DNA of 64,000 nucleotides. It comes from Pyropia yezoensis (taxonomy: Eukaryota; Rhodophyta; Bangiophyceae; Bangiales; Bangiaceae). The position numbers and the translations under genes were made by a program. The notes below the pieces were generated by a model. The model made no database searches. It was not told where the DNA came from and saw only the letters and a list, made by a program, of their open reading frames with translations. The stretch is from assembly GCA_009829735.1 (NCBI GenBank), contig CM020618.1:37548894-37612893 (forward strand). Direction: 5' to 3'. Positions 60,236 through 64,000 of the stretch are shown here, one piece after another; position 1 is the first letter of the stretch, and each line of letters starts with the position of its first letter.

Positions 60236-63200
60236 TCACGTTGAGGGTGGGCTGTTAGGGTCTATCTCATTCAGGGCACAGTATGCCCGGACCTTCTCAG
60301 CGGGAAGGTCCTCCACATATTCCCACGTATCATCCTTGGCTTTGTAGCCGAACCAACACACCCTCAACATGAGGCGGTCAGTGTCCTCATTCCAGCCGTG
60401 GCCGATGAACTTATCGAACACGTACTCCTGCGGGCCCTGTTTGGCCGCAGGCAGTGAGGGGAGGCGCCACGACTCCAACGCACGCGCCCAAGCTGGGTCT
60501 CCTGCAGGCGGTGGTGCAACTTTGACCACGTCCTGTCCGTTCACTGTGCGGACCCCATCGTCACTTTCGATGGTGAAGCGCCGCCCATCAGTACGAAGGA
60601 CCTGGTACGGCCCCTTCGTCTGGATTACCAACTTACCCCCAGTTGGGGTGTGTGAGTGTACCAGCACCCAGTCACCCTGCTCGGGGACGTGCTTAGCATT
60701 GCGCACCTTTTTGTCAAAGGTACGCTTGTAGCGCTTTTGTGCTTTGTCCATCTCAGCCCTGACTTTAGGGATGAGGTTTTCAAGCCTAGCAGCGAACTCC
60801 GCCTTACTCTCAGTAGGAGTAGGCGTACTGCCACCATCCTCCCTAGTTGGGAGCGGCCGCCGCACGGCAATAGACCGCACGCGACGGGTGGTCACAAAAG
60901 CGAGGGGTACTTCCCTGGTAGATGAGTGAACCTGCGAATTGTAGGCAGTGGTAAGAATAGAAATATATTGGTCCCACGTCTTCACATGCTCACTCACATA
61001 GTGGCGCAGCTGCCGAACAATAGATTTCTTGAAGCGCTCCACCTGCCCATTAGTTTGTGTGTGGTAGGGGGTGGCATAGTTTGACTTAACCCCCAACATA
61101 TCCAGCACTCCCTGAAACAGTACAGACGCAAATTGCGGTCCATTGTCCGATAGTGTACTGTCCGGAATGCCATACGCGGCAACCCAGTGATCTAGGAAGG
61201 CTGACACGACCGACATGGCCGTGATCTCTGCCAGTGGGATCGCTCGCGTAAGTTTCGTGAAGCGGTCACAGATGACCAGGAGGTACTGGTTGCCCTCCTC
61301 GGTCACTGGCAGTGGCCCAAGGATGTCCATCGCCAACGCGGCAAAGGGCTCCTTGGCCGGGAACAATAGCATAGCCGTACTAGGCCGCCGTTCCATCAGA
61401 CGGTTCTGTGCACAACTTGTGCAGGCAGCCACCCAACTGTAGATGTCCACCACCATGGACGGCCAGTAGTACCTGGTCCTCAGGGTCTGGTACTGTATAC
61501 TAGACCCCAGGTGTCCACCCGTGGGAGCGTTGTGCTCCCTCTCAAGGATACTGTCCTTGAGGGATGCGGGGACGACAAGTTGTTCGGTCCCCTGGAATAC
61601 CCCCCTCCTCATGGGGAGGCCATCGTCTCCCAGAAAGAACCGTGTCTCCGCCACTGTATCCAGTGTATCCCTCTGCGACTTGCAGAAGGGATCCTCGGCC
61701 TGGGCCTTCACCACCTCGTCCAGGGACAGGGGCAAGTACTTCTTGTTCCCTAGCGCCTCGGGGTTCAACACCTGACCCGAGCGCGTGACTACCCCCACTA
61801 TGGGGAGGTTCTCATCGACTGGGTTAGTGTCCAGCCCCTCGGTAGGTACCGGAGAGAGGCCGTCGGCAAGGGCATGTTGCCTGCCAGGTCGGTACTCAAT
61901 ATCAAAGTTGAAGGGTGCCAGTCGCACCCTCCACCGGTTGAGACGAGTGTTCGTACTGTCCGTCTTAAAGATGAACTGCATCGCGCGGTGGTCACAGCGG
62001 ATGAGGAACTTCTCACCCTCCAGGTAGTGACGAAGTGACGTCACCGCCCACACCACTGCGAGTCCTTCCAACTCGGTGACTCCGTAGTTCTTCTCGGCCG
62101 AGTTCAGCCCCTTGCTGAAGTATCCCACCGGCAAGTACTCCTTGTCCGGCTGCTGCTGAAGCAACACACAACCAAGTTGGTCGTAGCTAGCGTCCACATC
62201 CAGGATGTAGTGGCCTCCCAACCTGGGAATAGCCAGGGTAGGGGGCTTCAGCAGAAGGTCCCGAAGAGTCTCAAAGGATTCCTGCTCCACCCGACTTGGT
62301 GGAGGCAGGTTCTTCGGTAGCGTTGAGCTCACTAACTCATTCAACGGCTTCGCCACCTTGGCGAAGCCCTTGGTGAAACGTCGGTACACGTTACACATCC
62401 CGAGGAAGCTCCTCACCTGGGTCTGGGTCCGGGGGTACTGAGCCTTACGGATGGCCCTCAAATTCTTCTCGTTGAAACTGAGACGCCCCGGACGGACAAC
62501 ATGTCCCAAGTACTCCACCTCTTGAGTAAAGAGGTGGCACTTACTCGCCTTCAGTGACACACCGGCGTCAGCAAGTAGCTTGAACAACTTGCCAAGATGG
62601 CCAATGTGTTCCTCCGGACTTCGGGAGAACACAATGATGTCGTCTAGGTACACAAGACAGATCTGCCACCGTACTCCGGCCAGAATCATGTCCATAGCGC
62701 GCTGGAAAGTTGCCGGCGCGTTACACAGGCCAAACGGTAGACGCTTGCACTGGTAGGTACCACAGTGACAGGTAAAGGTAGTTCTATGCCTGTCCTCCGG
62801 GGCAATGGGAATTGGCCAGTACCCCGCGTTACAGTCCAGGGTAGAGAACACGTTCGCCTCCCCCAGAGAGTCCAGACAGTCATACATCAGAGGTTGGGGA
62901 TAACTGTCCTTCACCGTGCTCTCGTTGAGCTTACGGTAGTCCATACAGAACCGGGGGGTCCCATCAACTTTGGGGGCGATAACCACTGGACTCGCCCACT
63001 CGGCGTTACTGGCCTCGATCACATCGAGGGCCTCCATGCGAGCAACTTGCTCCTTAACGAGGGCCCTTGAACGGGGTCCTCCCCTATACGGTTGTTGGCG
63101 TATAGGGGGTGCACCGGGCTTCAACTCGATCCGGTGTTGGGTAGCTCTCATGAGTCCCAATTGACCATCCCACAACTTGTGATATTGGTCCAAGAGGCGT

Positions 63201-64000
63201 TCAACTTGAACCCTCAACCTGGGTGGAACACCCTCCATGTTCACATGGGGCCGAGGAGAGGCGGCCGACTTGGCTTGATGCTTCTCCTTTCCGGACTTCG
63301 GGTCGCTACTTGCGCCCGCGTTGAGGGTGACCGCTACTACCGGTCCCTCATGTTGGTCGATACAGCCGAACTTGGCTCCCGACTTGAAGTACTTGGGCGA
63401 CGAGCTCAGGTTCATCACCTGGATCCTCCACGGGACTCCGGCTTTGGAGTCCATCGTGCCAAGGGCAACATGCACTTGGCGCTTGCGAGCAAGACGGGGG
63501 TAAGGGTGCACCAACCCGTTCCCCATATAATCAGTTACAACATCAACGTGCGCCACCGAGTTGGGGGGCAACGTGACCTTACGGGCTAAACGCAGGGTAG
63601 CAGTAAACCCTTCCCTCACAGAGCAAACAGGCTTCGACTGTGAGACTGTCACAGGAGCCACAGACTTTCCCTTACCAAGGATGGGGATAGTCTCCCAATT
63701 CATCAACTTGACCCAGTACTCAGGGCCACAAATCAAAAGCACTTGTGTTACGACATAAGGGGTACCCAGAAGCAGGGGTACCGATATATTCTCAACTACA
63801 CCATAGGTCACGTCGACCTCATGGGTCCCCAACCTAGTTGGTAGGGTCACGGCACCAACGATGGGAAGTACCCCACCATTGATGTCAATCATATGGTCAG
63901 CCTTGGACCTCCAGCGTTGGAGCTTCACCTCCTTTGGTAATAGCGACTTGCGTATCAAGGAGGCTCCTGACCCGGTATCAAGTATGATACGGGCACAACA
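60236..64000 (-). CDS. Chromovirus pol (protease end, RT, RNase H, integrase, chromodomain), 5' partial
   Basis: Rough positions: protease DTGSG at the window edge, RT about 63050-62450, RNase H about 62250-61850, integrase zinc domain about 61530-61380, integrase core about 61350-60980, chromodomain about 60430-60270. It copies and inserts the element; the chromodomain in such elements guides insertion to particular chromatin. The frame is continuous in the window. Confidence 0.93.
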   Translation of the reverse strand, partial: CCARIILDTGSGASLIRKSLLPKEVKLQRWRSKADHMIDINGGVLPIVGAVTLPTRLGTHEVDVTYGVVENISVPLLLGTPYVVTQVLLICGPEYWVKLMNWETIPILGKGKSVAPVTVSQSKPVCSVREGFTATLRLARKVTLPPNSVAHVDVVTDYMGNGLVHPYPRLARKRQVHVALGTMDSKAGVPWRIQVMNLSSSPKYFKSGAKFGCIDQHEGPVVAVTLNAGASSDPKSGKEKHQAKSAASPRPHVNMEGVPPRLRVQVERLLDQYHKLWDGQLGLMRATQHRIELKPGAPPIRQQPYRGGPRSRALVKEQVARMEALDVIEASNAEWASPVVIAPKVDGTPRFCMDYRKLNESTVKDSYPQPLMYDCLDSLGEANVFSTLDCNAGYWPIPIAPEDRHRTTFTCHCGTYQCKRLPFGLCNAPATFQRAMDMILAGVRWQICLVYLDDIIVFSRSPEEHIGHLGKLFKLLADAGVSLKASKCHLFTQEVEYLGHVVRPGRLSFNEKNLRAIRKAQYPRTQTQVRSFLGMCNVYRRFTKGFAKVAKPLNELVSSTLPKNLPPPSRVEQESFETLRDLLLKPPTLAIPRLGGHYILDVDASYDQLGCVLLQQQPDKEYLPVGYFSKGLNSAEKNYGVTELEGLAVVWAVTSLRHYLEGEKFLIRCDHRAMQFIFKTDSTNTRLNRWRVRLAPFNFDIEYRPGRQHALADGLSPVPTEGLDTNPVDENLPIVGVVTRSGQVLNPEALGNKKYLPLSLDEVVKAQAEDPFCKSQRDTLDTVAETRFFLGDDGLPMRRGVFQGTEQLVVPASLKDSILEREHNAPTGGHLGSSIQYQTLRTRYYWPSMVVDIYSWVAACTSCAQNRLMERRPSTAMLLFPAKEPFAALAMDILGPLPVTEEGNQYLLVICDRFTKLTRAIPLAEITAMSVVSAFLDHWVAAYGIPDSTLSDNGPQFASVLFQGVLDMLGVKSNYATPYHTQTNGQVERFKKSIVRQLRHYVSEHVKTWDQYISILTTAYNSQVHSSTREVPLAFVTTRRVRSIAVRRPLPTREDGGSTPTPTESKAEFAARLENLIPKVRAEMDKAQKRYKRTFDKKVRNAKHVPEQGDWVLVHSHTPTGGKLVIQTKGPYQVLRTDGRRFTIESDDGVRTVNGQDVVKVAPPPAGDPAWARALESWRLPSLPAAKQGPQEYVFDKFIGHGWNEDTDRLMLRVCWFGYKAKDDTWEYVEDLPAEKVRAYCALNEIDPNSPPST

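Larger units (their letters stand above)
57750..64000 (-). mobile_element. Ty3/gypsy chromovirus (LTR retrotransposon), runs off the window
   Basis: Fossil-type entry. Family: Ty3/gypsy, chromovirus branch, lying on the minus strand. Parts seen from the right edge leftwards: aspartic protease end, reverse transcriptase with YLDD, RNase H, integrase with its zinc-binding and catalytic domains, and a C-terminal chromodomain ending near 60236. To the left lie two frames on the opposite strand. LTRs and gag were not identified; the 5' part is outside the window and the left boundary is uncertain. Within the window pol looks whole, with no break seen, so a young insertion is likely. Confidence 0.85.

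Noticed and set aside
1-64000. CRISPR arrays, bacterial operons or riboswitches
   Set aside because: No regularly spaced identical repeats with unique spacers, and the introns and gene families are eukaryotic.

Overview
The window reads as nuclear DNA of a very GC-rich, gene-dense eukaryote, probably a unicellular alga or relative. Evidence for a eukaryote: spliceosomal genes with GT-AG introns, a Brr2 helicase, an APC/C subunit, a tRNA-Asp gene with Pol III terminators, and chromovirus, LINE, mariner and hAT-type elements. Histidine biosynthesis is present, with a transit-peptide-like leader on imidazoleglycerol-phosphate dehydratase, which fits a plastid-bearing lineage; the exact group cannot be fixed from this sequence. 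Proteins carry long Ala, Gly and Pro tracts, and runs of 10-30 G or C are frequent; many apparent frame breaks sit on such runs and may be sequencing error.

Layout. 1-0.9 kb: 3' part of APC10. 0.9-3.6 kb: no firm gene. 3.6-16.9 kb: a site-specific non-LTR retrotransposon (zinc fingers, reverse transcriptase, CCHC knuckle, restriction-like endonuclease) sitting in a tRNA-Asp gene and flanked by a 52-bp direct repeat of that gene. A 500-N gap splits it, and the 5.4 kb on each side of the gap are almost the same sequence, so the assembly probably shows one roughly 7.3-kb element twice. 16.9-20 kb: AT-richer spacer with a possible coding relic. 20-25.1 kb: two minus-strand genes (an unidentified two-exon gene and an AhpD/carboxymuconolactone-decarboxylase-like protein). 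25.1-28.7 kb: spacer with a 110-bp minisatellite. 28.7-30.2 kb: unidentified minus-strand gene with a TATA box. 31-38.2 kb: Brr2, one uninterrupted 7.25-kb reading frame. 38.5-39.4 kb: histidine-pathway dehydratase. 39.8-40.3 kb: a two-exon NATD1-like acetyltransferase. 40.7-44.3 kb: a four-exon CAMK-type kinase.

44.9-57 kb is an accessory region: two hAT-like non-autonomous elements with 8-bp target duplications, a Tc1/mariner-type transposase with an open frame, a possible PP4R3-like gene broken by homopolymers, a 597-bp frame-preserving tandem repeat, and a two-exon cysteine-rich protein gene. About 57-64 kb is a Ty3/gypsy chromovirus whose pol lies on the minus strand and runs off the window; two antisense frames lie beyond the 3' end of pol, and the whole block is dotted with short palindromes centred on CAA-S-TTG.

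The housekeeping genes (APC10, Brr2, histidine synthesis, kinase) are unrelated in pathway and share only neighbourhood; gene pairs are divergent or convergent rather than co-transcribed. The most interesting system is the retrotransposon in the tRNA-Asp gene, because the tRNA 3' end and a Pol III terminator appear on both sides of it.
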